DNA from: Amyelois transitella
Taxonomy: Eukaryota > Arthropoda > Insecta > Lepidoptera > Pyralidae
Assembly: GCF_032362555.1 (NCBI RefSeq)
Contig: NC_083533.1
Coordinates: forward strand, 1,369,001-1,433,000
DNA: 64,000 bases
Direction of reading: 5' to 3'
Position 1 is the first letter of the stretch, and each line of letters begins with the position of its first letter. Position numbers and translations under genes: made by a program. The notes under the pieces were generated by a model. The model had not been told where the DNA came from. It worked only from the letters and a program-made list of their open reading frames with translations, and ran no database searches. Shown piece after piece: positions 1 through 10,830 of this stretch.

Positions 1-954
1 GCAGAGTTTGATGAGAACGGGCGAGGCCGCTGGTATTACAGGAGCGGGCTGCTGGCCCTGGACTATTACGATGCTGAAGGTAGGTAAGGTTGGTCTTCAT
101 GGAGTACGACACGGGGGAGAGGCTCGCAGAGTTTGATGAGAACGGGCGAGGCCGCTGGTATTACAGGAGCGGGCTGCTGGCCCTGGACTATTACGATGCT
201 GAAGGTGGGTAAGGTTGGTCTTCATGGACTACGACACAGGGGAGAGGCTGGCGGAGTTCGACGAGAACGGGCGAGGCCGCTGGTATTACAAGAGCGGGCT
301 GCTGGCCCTGGACTATTACGATGCTGAAGGTAGGTAAGGTTAGTCTTCATGGAGTACGACACGGGGGAGAGGCTCGCAGAGTTTGATGAGAACGGGCGAG
401 GCCGCTGGTATTACAGGAGCGGGCTGCTGGCCCTGGACTATTACGATGCTGAAGGTAGGTAAGGTTAGTCTTCATGGAGTACGACACGGGGGAGAGGCTC
501 GCAGAGTTTGATGAGAACGGGCGAGGCCGCTGGTATTACAGGAGCGGGCTGCTGGCCCTGGACTATTACGATGCTGAAGGTAGGTAAGGTTAGTCTTCAT
601 GGAGTACGACACGGGGGAGAGGCTCGCAGAGTTTGATGAGAACGGGCGAGGCCGCTGGTATTACAGGAGCGGGCTGCTGGCCCTGGACTATTACGATGCT
701 GAAGGTAGGTAAGGTTGGTCTTCATGGAGTACGACTCAGGGGAGAGGCTCGCAGAGTTTGATGAGAACGGGCGAGGCCGCTGGTATTACAGGAGCGGGCT
801 GCTGGCCCTGGACTATTACGATGCTGAAGGTAGGTAAGGTTAGTCTTCATGGACTAAGACACAGGGGAGAAGCTGGCGGAGTTTGATGAGAACGGGCGAG
901 GCCGCTGGTATTACAGGAGCGGGCTGCTGGCCTTGGACTATTACGATGCTGAAG
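1..954 (+). repeat. Tandem array of a 125-bp exon-containing unit
   Basis: Eight copies lie head to tail with an exact 125-bp spacing (repeat point at 1, 126, 251, 376, 501, 626, 751, 876); the array may extend left of the window. Each unit holds a 111-nt exon-like block (36 codons, including EFDENGRGRWYY and ALDYYDAE) ended by a splice donor, then a 14-nt spacer of the form gtaggtaaggttag. The spacer is far too short to be an intron, and reading through a junction hits TAA (GGT AGG TAA), so only one copy can be used per transcript. Spacers before copies 2, 3 and 7 end in GG rather than AG. Copies differ by only a few substitutions, so the expansion is young or homogenised. Confidence 0.95.
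844..954 (+). CDS. FAM194/ERICH6-family protein, repeated exon (last copy)
   Basis: This is the 3'-most copy of the satellite exon and the likeliest one to be spliced to the exon at 1660. The acceptor TAG is at 841-843 and the donor is G|GTACGT at 955. It starts with two bases finishing a codon and ends with one base. The translation reads FMEYDTGERLAEFDENGRG, then RWYYRSGLLALDYYDAE. Tyr/Gly-rich strands with a YYxSG core are typical of the repeated strands in the C-terminal domain of FAM194/ERICH6 proteins. The phase fits the next exon (GAA G|AA GTG). Which copy is really used cannot be told from sequence. Confidence 0.7.
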
Positions 955-965
955 GTACGTAGGGT

Positions 966-1103
966 TACATACATACATATGATCACGTCTTTATCCCTTA
1001 CGGGGCAGACAGAGCCAACAGTCTTGAAAAGACTGACAGGCCACGTTCAGCTGTTTGGCTTAATGATAGAATTGAGATTCAAATAGTGACGGGTTGCTAG
1101 CCC
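966..1103 (-). repeat. nA fragment
   Basis: Tail half of the element in reverse: starts with (catacata), then the reverse complement of the gacgtga...ctgtctacc tail. It abuts the last exon copy and is truncated at gctagccca. Confidence 0.85.
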
Positions 1104-1104
1104 A

Positions 1105-1265
1105 GTTTGTTTGTTTGAACGCGCTAATCTCAGGAACTACTAGTTCGAATTGAGAAATTCTTTTTGCGTCGAATAGACCATTTTGTCGGGGAAGACTTTA
1201 GGCTTTATAACATCACGCTGCAACTATAAGGAGCAAAGAAATAATGGAAAATGTAAAAAAAAAGT
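1105..1265 (-). repeat. rep-C fragment
   Basis: Reverse copy of the family that ends in gcgttcaaacaaacaaac; truncated at its start and fused directly to nA copies on both sides. Confidence 0.8.
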
Positions 1266-1274
1266 GCCCCCAGT

Positions 1275-1531
1275 CCCCAGTGCCAGGTGGTTCCCGGCAC
1301 AAATACAAAAATGAATAGGACCACTCTTTCCCATGGATGTCGTAAAAGGCGACTATGAGATTCAACTTGGGATTCCTTTTTTAGGCGATGGATTAGCAAC
1401 CTGTCACTATTTGAATCTCAATACTATCATTAAGCCAAATAGCTCAACGTGGCCATTCAGTCTCTTCAAGACTGTTGGCTCTACCCCGCAAGGGATATAG
1501 ACGTGACCATATGTACGTATGTATGTAAGAT
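1275..1531 (+). repeat. nA element
   Basis: Near full length, from a degraded head (gtgccaggtggttcccggcac) to a tail ending cgtgaccatatgtacgtatg. Confidence 0.9.
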
Positions 1532-1659
1532 AACATATACGTTAAAAAAAAGAAAATATTGGGAACCAAATACGATTTTGCAGTCATCAAATGTATGTAT
1601 GTTCCCCAGTGACTTTCCATTATGCTTCTGACTGACTCAGTCTGCCCCGTTCGCCACAG

Positions 1660-1798
1660 AAGTGAACGCCCAGCAACGCTTCGTGGTCTACAGCAGCGGT
1701 GAGCCGGACCAGCGTGGCAGGTCTCGCCCCAGGACAGTCCTGGCTGCCTTTGACTACCTGGGTAATGGCATCGTCTTTGACCACGCGGGAAAGATCAG
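1660..1798 (+). CDS. FAM194/ERICH6-family protein, penultimate exon
   Basis: A 139-nt exon with acceptor cgccacag before 1660 and donor AG|GTAATG at 1799. Joined to the repeated exon it reads EVNAQQRFVVYSSG, then a run with FDYLGNGIVFDHAGKIR. Alternating ...xYSSGxP... and ...GNGxVxxxxGxIR strands match the repeating beta-strand pattern of the FAM194 C-terminal domain (recalled family knowledge, not searched). It ends in phase 2 and joins cleanly to the next exon (AG|A). GC content is much higher than the surrounding repeats. Confidence 0.8.
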
Positions 1799-1901
1799 GT
1801 AATGTCATGTAAAAGCGTTTGATAGATGAACGCGGGAAAGATCAGGTAAGTAGGTAATGTAAAAGATTAAGATAGAAAGATAAATGACTTATACATACAT
1901 A

Positions 1902-2040
1902 GGTACCGAAACCGCCGAGCTTGCATGAAGAGAGTTTTGAATGTGGATGAAGCGAAGGAAGTGTGCAGAGATCGTGGCAAGTGGAAAGAGTCTCTGCCTA
2001 CCCCTCCGGGAAAGAGGCGTGAGTTTATGTATGTATGTAT
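1902..2040 (+). repeat. RTE-A 3' fragment
   Basis: Matches the last ~140 bp of the LINE, from acccgaaaccgccgag to the gaggcgtga...tatgtatg tail. Confidence 0.93.
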
Positions 2041-2282
2041 GTACATACATATTCGCGTTGGTATATATCCCTCGCGGAGTAGACAGAGCCAAGTCTTGAA
2101 AAAAAAACGGATATGCCAGTTGTATGGCTTCATGATGGATAGGAACTATTAATAGGTTGCTGGCCCATCGCCTACAAAAGGAATCCGAAGTTTATAAATC
2201 TGTCCCTTAGTCGTCTTTTGCGATATTCACGCGAAAGATATTAAGTGGTTCTATTCTAAGGTGTCGGAAACCACACGGCACA
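2041..2282 (-). repeat. nA element
   Basis: Whole but diverged copy in reverse, ending in ccacacggcac. It shares its TATG tail region with the RTE-A fragment at 1902-2040. Confidence 0.85.
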
Positions 2283-2321
2283 AATAATAATAATAATAAT
2301 ATATTACAAATATTTCAGACC

Positions 2322-2505
2322 GAAATGAATAGGACCACTCCATCTCTTTCCCATGAATGTCGTAAAGGCGATTAAGGGATAGACTTATAAACTTTTGATT
2401 CTACATTTGGGGATGGGCATAAAGTCAAACAGCTGAACGTGGCCCATCAGACTGTTGGTTTTGTCTACCCCGCAAGGGCTACAGACGTGACTATATGAAT
2501 GAAGG
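2322..2505 (+). repeat. nA fragment
   Basis: Lacks the head; runs from ataggaccactccatc to gacgtgactatatgaatg. Together with the copy at 2041 it forms an inverted pair. Confidence 0.85.
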
Positions 2506-2534
2506 AACGAATTTAAGACCGCAATCCTTTACAG

Positions 2535-3249
2535 ACTAAAATACAATCAGACCGAAGGCGTTGTTTTGGACCGGACCCTGGGACCAATATCTCATTGGAA
2601 ATGGCACACGCTGAACGACCCGCCCGTCCTACAGCAAGTCATGATCGACACTCAACTGGCCCACAAAGATCCAGAGATTCTCAAACTTGGCGGGCAAATG
2701 GACAACAAGCAGAGGCCGGACGACGAGCAAATGCTGGCTATAGAATTCGACAACTTCATCAAAGAGAAGAGCGCCAAATTGACGCAGTCGTTCAAACCGT
2801 TTCAGATAAAAATGAAGGCGTTGAAGATCAATGAGTATTTCTCGCTGCGCGTGTTGGATCAGGCGACTGTCTATCTCATATTCAGAGATGGCATTACGAA
2901 CATCAAAATGAATATAGGAATGATATTAGATCATAAAGAAATCGTAGACACAGATACCGCGGAAGTGGGGGAGGTGTCTAATAATTTGGAGCGGTTGCCG
3001 GCAAAAACTGACAGTTTAGCGGGGCTGCAGAAGAGTGTGGATGATGCTCGCAGACTGGAGAGGTGTAGGACGGAAAGAGATAGAAGAATAAGGAGACCAC
3101 AGGCCGCGGTTAGTGTGGACCGATTTCAAGAGGCAGTTTCGAAGCCGCTGATGTTACCGTTAAGGACAATGGAGTCGCCGAGCGGCGTGAGCAGATTTTG
3201 CAAATGCAGAAAGAGTTGTAACGTCTATTATGATACCAGTATTATATGA
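2535..3249 (+). CDS. FAM194/ERICH6-family protein, last exon
   Basis: The acceptor is atcctttacag before 2535; the frame continues from AG|A and runs to TGA at 3247-3249. It begins RLKYNQTEGVVLDRTLG, then an HWKWH motif, and later contains SFKPFQIKMKALKINEY with RVLDQATVYLIF and IKMNIG. In FAM194/ERICH6 proteins the same order occurs: a GG-x-xLD strand, a W-K-W turn, then FQP/FxPxxxxLN followed by YLxF and a FNVG strand. That order is the basis of the family call. The last ~80 residues are charged and Arg-rich and end in a small Cys cluster (CKCRKSC). Function is not established; human ERICH6 is a poorly characterised protein. Confidence 0.8.
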
Positions 3250-3261
3250 TTTTGATTTGTG

Positions 3262-3455
3262 CAAACGGGGGGGTTCGAATCCCGGCCAGGGCATGGTGAG
3301 AAATGAACTTTCTCTGATTGGTCTTGGATGTTTATCTATATAAGTATTTATTAGAAAATATGGTATCGTTGAGTTAGTATTTCGTAAAACCAGTCTCGAA
3401 CTTACTTCGAGGCTAACTCAATCTGTGTAATTTGTCCCGTATATACCTATTTATT
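3262..3455 (+). repeat. SINE-T, 5' truncated
   Basis: Starts at the tRNA B-box (ggttcgaatcccggcc) and runs to aatttgtcccgtatata. It begins only about 12 bp after the stop codon of the upstream gene, so it probably lies in the 3' UTR. Confidence 0.9.
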
Positions 3456-3530
3456 TCTTGAAGTGCGTTTAATGCCACACAAGACATTGTTTTACCTATA
3501 ACTTTGCAACATCTGACAACAATTAAAATT

Positions 3531-3668
3531 TAATTTCAAAATTTTGATTTCTTTATTGTGGGACACTACACATTTTCACTTAATAATTGTCATATATTTT
3601 GGTTTCACAACATTGGCTGACTTCAAATAAATTACTTAAAATCTGAGTCTACTGCCGCTTCCAAAGCC
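3531..3668 (+). repeat. rep-E copy
   Basis: Matches copies at 9536, 37725 and 62665: cattattatgggac-like start, gtttcacaacattgg, then ctgccgcttcc. Confidence 0.8.
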
Positions 3669-4497
3669 CAAAATAGCTCAATAATATAGTAAAAAGAAAT
3701 ACATACATGTTTCCTTGTTCTGCGAATTACTGCAACTACTCTTGCTGTTCTTTTTGCCATTTTTGCCTGGAGGTAAGTTTGTATAATTTAGTTTTGTTAA
3801 TGAAAATTGTTATATTTAGTAGGTATTTACAATAAAGGTTTAATAATAATGTTTTGTTCAATTTATTGATAGCATAAAAATAATAACTAGCCTAGGCGCA
3901 CGCCTCTTTGGATGTTATCTGAGTGAGGGTTACTTTGTTTTTGTAATATTTTTTTACTTATATTCTCTCTAGTATATATATTCCATAATTCATAAAAATA
4001 CTCAATTATATAAATATTATTTCAACTAAAATAAATCACTCTATGCAAAAAAAAAAATTACATCAAAATCTGTTGTTTAGTTTTAAAGACCTAATCATAG
4101 GTAGTAGGTACATACATACAGACATTCACGGGAAGCTATTTTGCTTTAAACATACTATATAGTAGTGATAGTGTTATTACTAAGAATAATGGAAATAAAT
4201 ATCACTTACTTTTACAGAAAAATCCGTTAGAAAGCATTAAAATTAATAAAACAATAAATATACACTTCATTGTGACTGACTAACACTATGACTGACTTAA
4301 CACTGTCTAAATGGTAAATGACAGAAGAAGGCTTCAGGAGTAATCACATTATTAATGTAGTCCAAAACTTAAATTCAATTGTTACATGAAATAAATGCAC
4401 AGTCAGAGTTTCTCAAAGTATTCACGTAGACAGATTAGGATTTCAAGGAAATATTGGCCGTGATAGAAATTTATCAAAAAGCCATAGATAAGTTTTG
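3669..4497. other. AT-rich spacer
   Basis: No gene seen. An AATAAA at 3831-3836 followed by T-rich sequence could be the poly(A) signal of the FAM194-type gene. Confidence 0.4.
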
Positions 4498-4760
4498 CGC
4501 CGTGTGGTTCCCGGCACCAATACAAAAAAGAATAGGACCACTCCATCTCTTTCCCATGGATGACGTAAAAGGTGACTAAGGGATAGGCTTACAAACTTGG
4601 GATTCTTTTTTAGGCGATGGGCTAGCAACCTGTCACTATTTGAATCTCAATTCTATCATTAAGCCAAATAGCTGAACGTGGCCATTCAGTCTTGTCAAGA
4701 CTGTTGGCTCTGTCTACCCCGCAAGGGATATAGACGTGACCATATGTATGTATGTATGTC
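4498..4760 (+). repeat. nA element, full length
   Basis: One of the cleanest copies: head gccgtgtggttcccggcac and tail gacgtgaccatatgtatg with three TATG units. Confidence 0.95.
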
Positions 4761-5148
4761 GCGTCACCTTTTTGTTCATCGGCTTACGGTACCCCTAAGG
4801 GTACACGTCCCTTCTCCCCAGTTTGAGAAACCCTGACATTACGTCATCACTTTGATTCATGGTTCGTTCGTTTTTCCTCTAACTATTTTTAGCCGCTATT
4901 TTCAAGTTGAGTTTACCACAATTTTGACAGATAAATCTATTGTTTTTTTTTTTTGGTATAATAAATACTTAAATCATACCATTTTCTGGAGGGATAGGCA
5001 GTACATCGTTACAATTGACACATTATAGCGCGACAGCGCCTTTTAAATTAATATATCAAAAATGTTTAAATGTGTTTTATATTTGCAGTGACTTTATCTA
5101 CAGGAGTTTAGTTCAGAATAAGTCAAAGTCTTTCTTGAACTTGAAACA

Positions 5149-5260
5149 TACATACGTACATAAATCACGCTTCTTTCCCGGAGGGGTAGGCAGAGACCAC
5201 ATCTTTCCACTTGCCACGAACCCTGCATACTTCTTTTCATCCAAATTTTCGATGTTTTGA
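5149..5260 (-). repeat. RTE-A 3' fragment
   Basis: Reverse copy starting at the tail (catacgtacataaatcacgc) and ending near ctgcatacttc. Confidence 0.88.
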
Positions 5261-5474
5261 ATTTATCAGCTATGCCTACCCCGTAAGTTATTAAGACGTG
5301 ATCAATAACGTTCAAAATTAATTGTTTTCGAACTCAATTAAACGGATACGGATATAAAACAGATCGTTAGACTAAAGAAAATTAATTAGGAAAATCCAAA
5401 AAAAAACATTTGTAAGCGTCATTCATTAATCTTTATGCAATTCCGGTGGATTTAACTCATCGTCAACGTGCAGT

Positions 5475-5645
5475 TTGTAAAAGTCGATTAAGGGAAAGGC
5501 TAAAAAATTGAGATCCTTTTCTAAGAAGATGGTCAAGTCATTGTCACTATTTGAAGTTCACGAGTTTAACGTGACCTTTCAGTCTTTTCAAGACTTGGAT
5601 CTGTCTACCCCGCAAGGGATAAAGACGTGGATGTATTAATGCAAC
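5475..5645 (+). repeat. nA fragment
   Basis: Diverged copy without the head; ends gggataaagacgtggatg. Confidence 0.75.
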
Positions 5646-5704
5646 TATGTATACCTTGGGGTGGGTACGATTTTAAGCTATTACCTATGCTCAAATCGAA
5701 TGTA

Positions 5705-5800
5705 GGTATATATTCACGCGTCTTGCTCAAAGGATAGGCAGAGACTACATTAGGAATATACTATACCCCGCAAGGGATATAGACGTGATTATATGAATGT
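5705..5800. repeat. RTE-A tail (-) joined to nA tail (+)
   Basis: Reverse RTE-A tail (cacgcgtcttgctcaaagg) runs into a forward nA tail (accccgcaagggatatagac). A short inverted junction of two related tails. Confidence 0.6.
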
Positions 5801-5814
5801 AGGTCACTGCCGTG

Positions 5815-6101
5815 CCGTGTCGTGTGGTTCCCGGCACAATTGAAAAATATAATAGGACCACTTCTCTCATCTTTCATCATCTCGTCCCCATGGATGTCGT
5901 AGAAGGCGACTAAGGGATAGGCTTATAAACTTGGTATTCTTTATTTAGACGGCGGGCTAGCAACCTGTCACTTTATATGAATATCAATTATATCACTAAG
6001 CCAAACAGCTGAACGTGGCCTATCAGTATTTTCAAGACTGTTGACTCTGTCTAAGTGTCTACCCCGCAAGGAATATAGACGTTATTATATGTGTGTATGT
6101 A
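5815..6101 (+). repeat. nA element
   Basis: Full-length copy with a duplicated cgtgtcgtgtgg at the head and a small expansion near the tail. Confidence 0.9.
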
Positions 6102-6122
6102 GGGGCGTTACTGATTTGATAA

Positions 6123-6277
6123 GACATACATATTGATAACGTTTTTATCTCTCACGGGGTAGAAAGAGCCTACAGTCTTGAAAAGGCTGTAAGGCTTCGT
6201 TCAGCTGAATGTTTTATGATGGAATTGAGATTCAAATAGTGATAGGTTGATAGTCCATCGTCTAAATAGGAATCCCA
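6123..6277 (-). repeat. nA fragment
   Basis: Reverse, tail half only; ends at aatcccaagtt. Confidence 0.85.
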
Positions 6278-6439
6278 AGTTAATTTTATACTAGCGACCT
6301 GTCCCGGCTTCGCACGGAAGTACCTACTTTCTTAGAAAAGAGGCAACAAACAAACAATCAATCATTCCAACAAACAGGAATAAAATCTGTCCACAACTTT
6401 CCGACTCAAGCGCATACATACAGACAGATAAAGTATTTA

Positions 6440-6704
6440 GCATACATACATACATATGGTCACGTCTATATCCCTTGCGGGGTAGACAGAGCCAACAGTC
6501 CCGAAAAGACTGAATGACCACGTTCAGCTATTTGGCTTAATTATAGAATTGAGATTCAAATAGTGACAGGTTGCTAGCCCATCGCCTAAAAGAAGAAACC
6601 CAAGTTTTTTAGCCTATCCCTTAGTCGCCTTTTACGACATCCATGGGAAAGAGATGGAGTGGTCCTATTCTTTTTTGTATTGGTGCCGGGAATCACACGG
6701 CACG
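6440..6704 (-). repeat. nA element, full length
   Basis: Reverse copy from catacatacatatggtcacg to ccacacggcac-like end. Confidence 0.95.
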
Positions 6705-6974
6705 GCAAAGTATTTAGACTTTATAATATGTAGTGATTAATTGATAAGTCCATATTCAAAATTGACCAAAAAAAAAAAACCCAGGAAAATGTCATTTACG
6801 CACAATTCACTTCATCAATCCGAAATCGTATTAAATGCGTCAAAAATAAATAAGGTGTACAGTGATTGCTCCGGTCATTAATGAAAGAGTTCGCGTCATA
6901 AGCGGACGGACGGCCAAACGTCATTGTGTATATACATATATATTGCGAAATTGGTCTTGTCTCGTCTGTACCGT

Positions 6975-7093
6975 ATACGGTCAGTCAGTTAAAATCGCTA
7001 CCTCTGACAGACTAGTTGTGTCATTAGCCTTATTTTTAACAGACGAATAGTGTGAGTGTTCGATTTTTGAATTTTGTGCTGTGAAAGTGACAG
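6975..7093 (+). promoter_or_regulatory. Candidate promoter and untranslated first exon
   Basis: This short repeat-free block contains a TCAGTCAGTT initiator-like motif near 6979-6988 and a GACAGAC (DPE-like) about 24-30 bp later. It ends in a strong donor, gacag|GTGAGT, at 7094. It holds no long ORF. It could be a non-coding first exon of the reductase gene starting at 24278, or of something else. This is an inference without transcript support. Confidence 0.3.
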
Positions 7094-7099
7094 GTGAGT

Positions 7100-8114
7100 T
7101 TTTGGATTTAAATTGTTCTTTTTTTTGTAATGTTATTTTTTTTTTAGTTTTTGTGTTTCTTTTTCTTTTTTTTTTTAATGTTTTAGTCTGTACTTTTGAG
7201 AAAAAAATATATTTGTGTACCCACATTGAGAGGTGAGTGTCAAAAATAATATACCCATTTTATAAAAATATAGTGTAATTTTGTTTTAATCGAATTCTTG
7301 GAAAAAACTGACATATTCCAGATAATGTACATTATAAGGTACAATGTAATATGAATTAAAACCATTAAGAAGTTGAATTGAGATAAAATATTAACCAGTT
7401 CATTCAATACAATTACCATATCAATCTCTCGATGTTTTATTATTTCTGTGCTCTAATTTATACTGTTTTCTTACCATACAAAATTGTAAACTAATGTAAT
7501 TTATGGTACCTACGTGACAATGACTAACTTGCGTCAAAAGGGGATTTTTTCAACATAAATTAATTAAACTTATATAAAAATTATGAGGTAAGTGCTCGTA
7601 AAGAGTTCATTTAAGTTATGGGACATTTTTTAAAAGAATTTGAATTCGATCGTAAAACAAAAAATAAGATGTCGAAATTTTTCTAAAGTAATATAATTAC
7701 GAATGTTTTTCTATATAAAAAAACGTTATAGTTATGCCTGATTTATTTATCTGTTATGATTAATATCATTTTTAAACAGGGTTTTAGATTATATCAGAAA
7801 TTATAATAACACTACTATAAAATGACCATAAGCAAAATATAAATATATAGGTAGAGATAATAATAAATTAACTCATTTTTAATTATACTTAACTTTCTAA
7901 ACTAATGTTTTTGCACATGTTATGAAATAAACGAGACTTTCTCTCATAAAAATAAAGACATCGATTCCTGCGGCAAAGATTAACACCGCTTACATAATTC
8001 AGAATAAATTATATTAATTAAGGACACTCAACGCAAAATTTTGTACATAATTAAATTATTACTTAAAAAACTTTTCGATTATCATGTTAAGTTACAATAC
8101 TATACTTAATTATA
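7100..8114. other. AT-rich spacer
   Basis: Nothing gene-like seen; very AT-rich with poly(T) runs at 7117-7180. Confidence 0.6.
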
Positions 8115-9415
8115 CATTCAGTCAGAAAAGTATCGGGAATGGATTATTTATTTATGGTTCCAAATTCAAATTTTTGTTTTTTTTGTTGTTGTTAGATTGG
8201 CACAACTGTTTTCCATTTTGGCGCGGAGTTTGAGTTGCATCTGTTGTTTACATTAAATACAGTGCTATTTTTAGTTATATCATATCTAGTGTGTATTGCT
8301 AATTTCATAATGGATAAAAACATCGAACAAAGAGTTTGTCTTAAATTTTGCATTGCCAATGGAATATCGTGTTCGGAGTCACTGAAAATGTTACAGAAGG
8401 CTTACGGTGAATCGACTTTATCAAAAACTCGTGCTTATGAGTGGTACAAAGCGTTCAAAAGCGGTCGAGATGTGATGGAAGATTTGCCTCGCTCTGGTAG
8501 GCCATCAACGTCTGCAACTGAAGTTAACATCGCAAAAGTGAAGGAAATAGTGACTGAAAATCCTCATTGAACTTTGAGAGAGATAGCCACCGAACTTTCT
8601 GTATCTCACGAGTCGATCCGTACCATTTTAACTAATAATTTGGGTATGAAACATGTTGCCGCTCGGCTAGTCCCAAAAGACCTGAATTTTTTTCAAAAAC
8701 TCAATCGCATGAGAGTCGCTGAGGACATGCTAGAACGAGTCAATTCCGACCCAACATTCATGAAACGCATTGTTACTGGTGACGAGACGTGGGTTTACGA
8801 GTTTGACATGCAAACTTGAATGATGAATGATGCAAACTTTGAAAAAACCACGCCAAAGTCGTTCAAAAGTCAAAGTCATGTTGACTGTTTTCTTTGACTA
8901 TCGCGGTGTTGTGCACTCGGAATTCTTGCCGGAAGGTCAAACGGTAAATAAGGAATATTATTTGAGTGTTATGCGGCGTTTAAGAGAGCAAATGCGACGA
9001 AAAAGGCCAGATTTGTGGAAAGAAAATTCTTGGATTTTGCACCATGATAATGCACCTTCGCACAAGGCCATCATTGTGAACGAATTTTTAACCAAACACT
9101 CAACAAATACCATCGAGCAACCACCATATTCACCAGATATGGCTCCAGCCGACTTTTTTCTTTTTCCTAAACTCAAATTACCACTTCGTGGCACCCGTTT
9201 TCAATCGGTAGAAGACATAAAAGAGAATTCGCGGCGAGAACTGACCTCAATTCCGGAAACAGCGTTTAAAAAATGTTTTGATGATTGGATTATTCGTTGG
9301 CGTAAGTGTATCGTTTCTAAAGGAGCATATTTTGAAGGTGATAAAATAAATTTGGATGAATAACAAACAGTTTGTGTATTATTGATCTTTTCCTGCTACT
9401 TTCTTGACAGAGTAG
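8115..9415 (+). mobile_element. mariner element (DD34D), inactive
   Basis: About 1.3 kb between TA dinucleotides (8113-8114 and 9416-9417). The ends are imperfect inverted repeats of about 30 bp: the left end begins cattcagtcagaaaagtatc; the right end, read in reverse, begins ctactctgtcaagaaagtag. Length, TA target and the single transposase gene all fit Tc1/mariner. The transposase is broken, so this copy could not move on its own. Confidence 0.93.
8310..9363 (+). pseudogene. mariner transposase (broken)
   Basis: The protein begins MDKNIEQRVCLKFC with a helix-turn-helix DNA-binding half (SKTRAYEWYKAF, then DLPRSGRPST). The catalytic domain follows: TGDETWVYEFD holds the first Asp, HHDNAPSH the second, and APADFFLFPKL the third. 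The spacing from the second to the third Asp is 34 residues, i.e. DD34D. Two lesions are visible. TGA at 8568-8570 interrupts the reading frame. At about 8815-8830 a stop (8817-8819) is followed by a frame change, so the WVYEFD part and the KKPRQSRSKVKVML part are in different frames with a few codons lost. Start and end otherwise match a normal mariner transposase of about 345 residues. Confidence 0.93.
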
Positions 9416-9535
9416 TATATCTCAAAACATTAAATTAATAACTAAATTTAAATTACAACTTATTTATTTTGATTTTATCAAAATTGGTTCAGCGAAAGTA
9501 ACTAAGTTATTTACGCATTTATAAAATGTGCAAAC

Positions 9536-9735
9536 CGAATTCAAAATTTTTAATTCATTATTATGGGACATTTCAGCCATCAATCACTTAATAATTATCA
9601 CATCTTTTGGTTTCACAACATTGGTTGACGTCAAATGTATTACCTACTTAAAACTAAGTTCACTGCCGTTTCCAAAGCTTCAGTTTAGAAGAATTCGTAA
9701 CAAACAGCACTGCATCATTTTCATTGAAAACGTCA
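9536..9735 (+). repeat. rep-E copy
   Basis: Longest copy of the family here, with cattattatgggacatttc, gtttcacaacattgg and ctgccgtttccaaagc. Confidence 0.85.
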
Positions 9736-10063
9736 ACTGCACGAATAAACATTTTATACCCACCGGCTTTGAACCCATAACCTCCAGTGAACAAGGCTAG
9801 ACATAGCACCAAGTATAGGAACGTGATGAGAATGCGATACGCATCTTACTTGCAAAACTGTTCAGATTACAAACGTTTCAACATATATAAGTAAATCAGA
9901 TTAGGTAATCATGTTGTCATAATATTAATCGATTATTATTTTTGCTTTACGAAAATAATCTAGTTTTTTTTCTCAATTCAATCACGCATTCTCATTCTTC
10001 TCGGTATGTTTGTGATTTTGTAATTTTTTTTTTTGTTATCCACACCAATTGTTACTTACTACT

Positions 10064-10329
10064 TAGCTGTGCCCGCGACTCCGTCCGCGTGGAATAAGGG
10101 CATCATTGAAGCTCTCAAGGGTGAATAATTTTCCCCGTTTTTTCACATTTTCCATTATTTCTTCGCTCCTTATAGTTGCAGCGTAATATAATATAGCCTA
10201 AAGCCTTCCTCGATAAATGGTCTATTCAACACAAAAATAATTTATCAATTCGAACCAGTAGTTCCTGAGATTAGCGCATTCAAACAAACAAACAAATAAT
10301 CTCTTCAGATTTATAATATTAATATACCT
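10064..10329 (+). repeat. rep-C copy
   Basis: From agctgtgcccgcgactcc to tttataatattaatata; the family has about ten copies in the window. Confidence 0.88.
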
Positions 10330-10340
10330 AGATTTTCTAT

Positions 10341-10541
10341 ATACAAACATATAATCACGTCTAAATCCCTTGCTGGGTAGACCTACACCTGTTTTTCGTA
10401 ATCATAGAATTCATACTCAAATGTTACTAGCCCATCGTCTAAAAGAGGAATCCCAATTTTATAAGCCTATCCCTTAGTCGCCTTTTACTAGATCCATGGG
10501 AAATATATGGAGCGGTTCTATTCTCCGAAACCACACGGCTA
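10341..10541 (-). repeat. nA element
   Basis: Reverse copy with an internal deletion around the sequence that usually reads cagtctt; ends ccacacggc. Confidence 0.85.
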
Positions 10542-10830
10542 CGTACGATACTATATGAGTAAATTGTCAAAATTGTGTGAAGTCGAGGTTCACGCGAGCG
10601 AATTCGCGGTAATATCAAGTTTATGGCAATAAAAGCTGTCGACCTCGCCGTATTCGTCCTTAGAAAGTAGAACTGTTGGAAAATTAACTTAAATAATAAT
10701 ATTTTATTTATATATAATTCGTATAAGTACGTTACACGTGTTTGGTAGATATATGTTCCATTATAATATTATAATTATATACATATATAATTCGTATACG
10801 TTCCACGTGTTTGGTAGATATATAACAAAT

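Noticed and set aside
1..954. CRISPR-like regular repeat array
   Set aside because: Units are 125 bp with 14-nt constant spacers and eukaryotic splice signals; not a CRISPR.
133..1086. ORFs of 64-67 codons beginning MMRTGEAAG in the satellite
   Set aside because: They are out of frame with the conserved exon translation and end in spacer or repeat sequence; shadows of the exon array.
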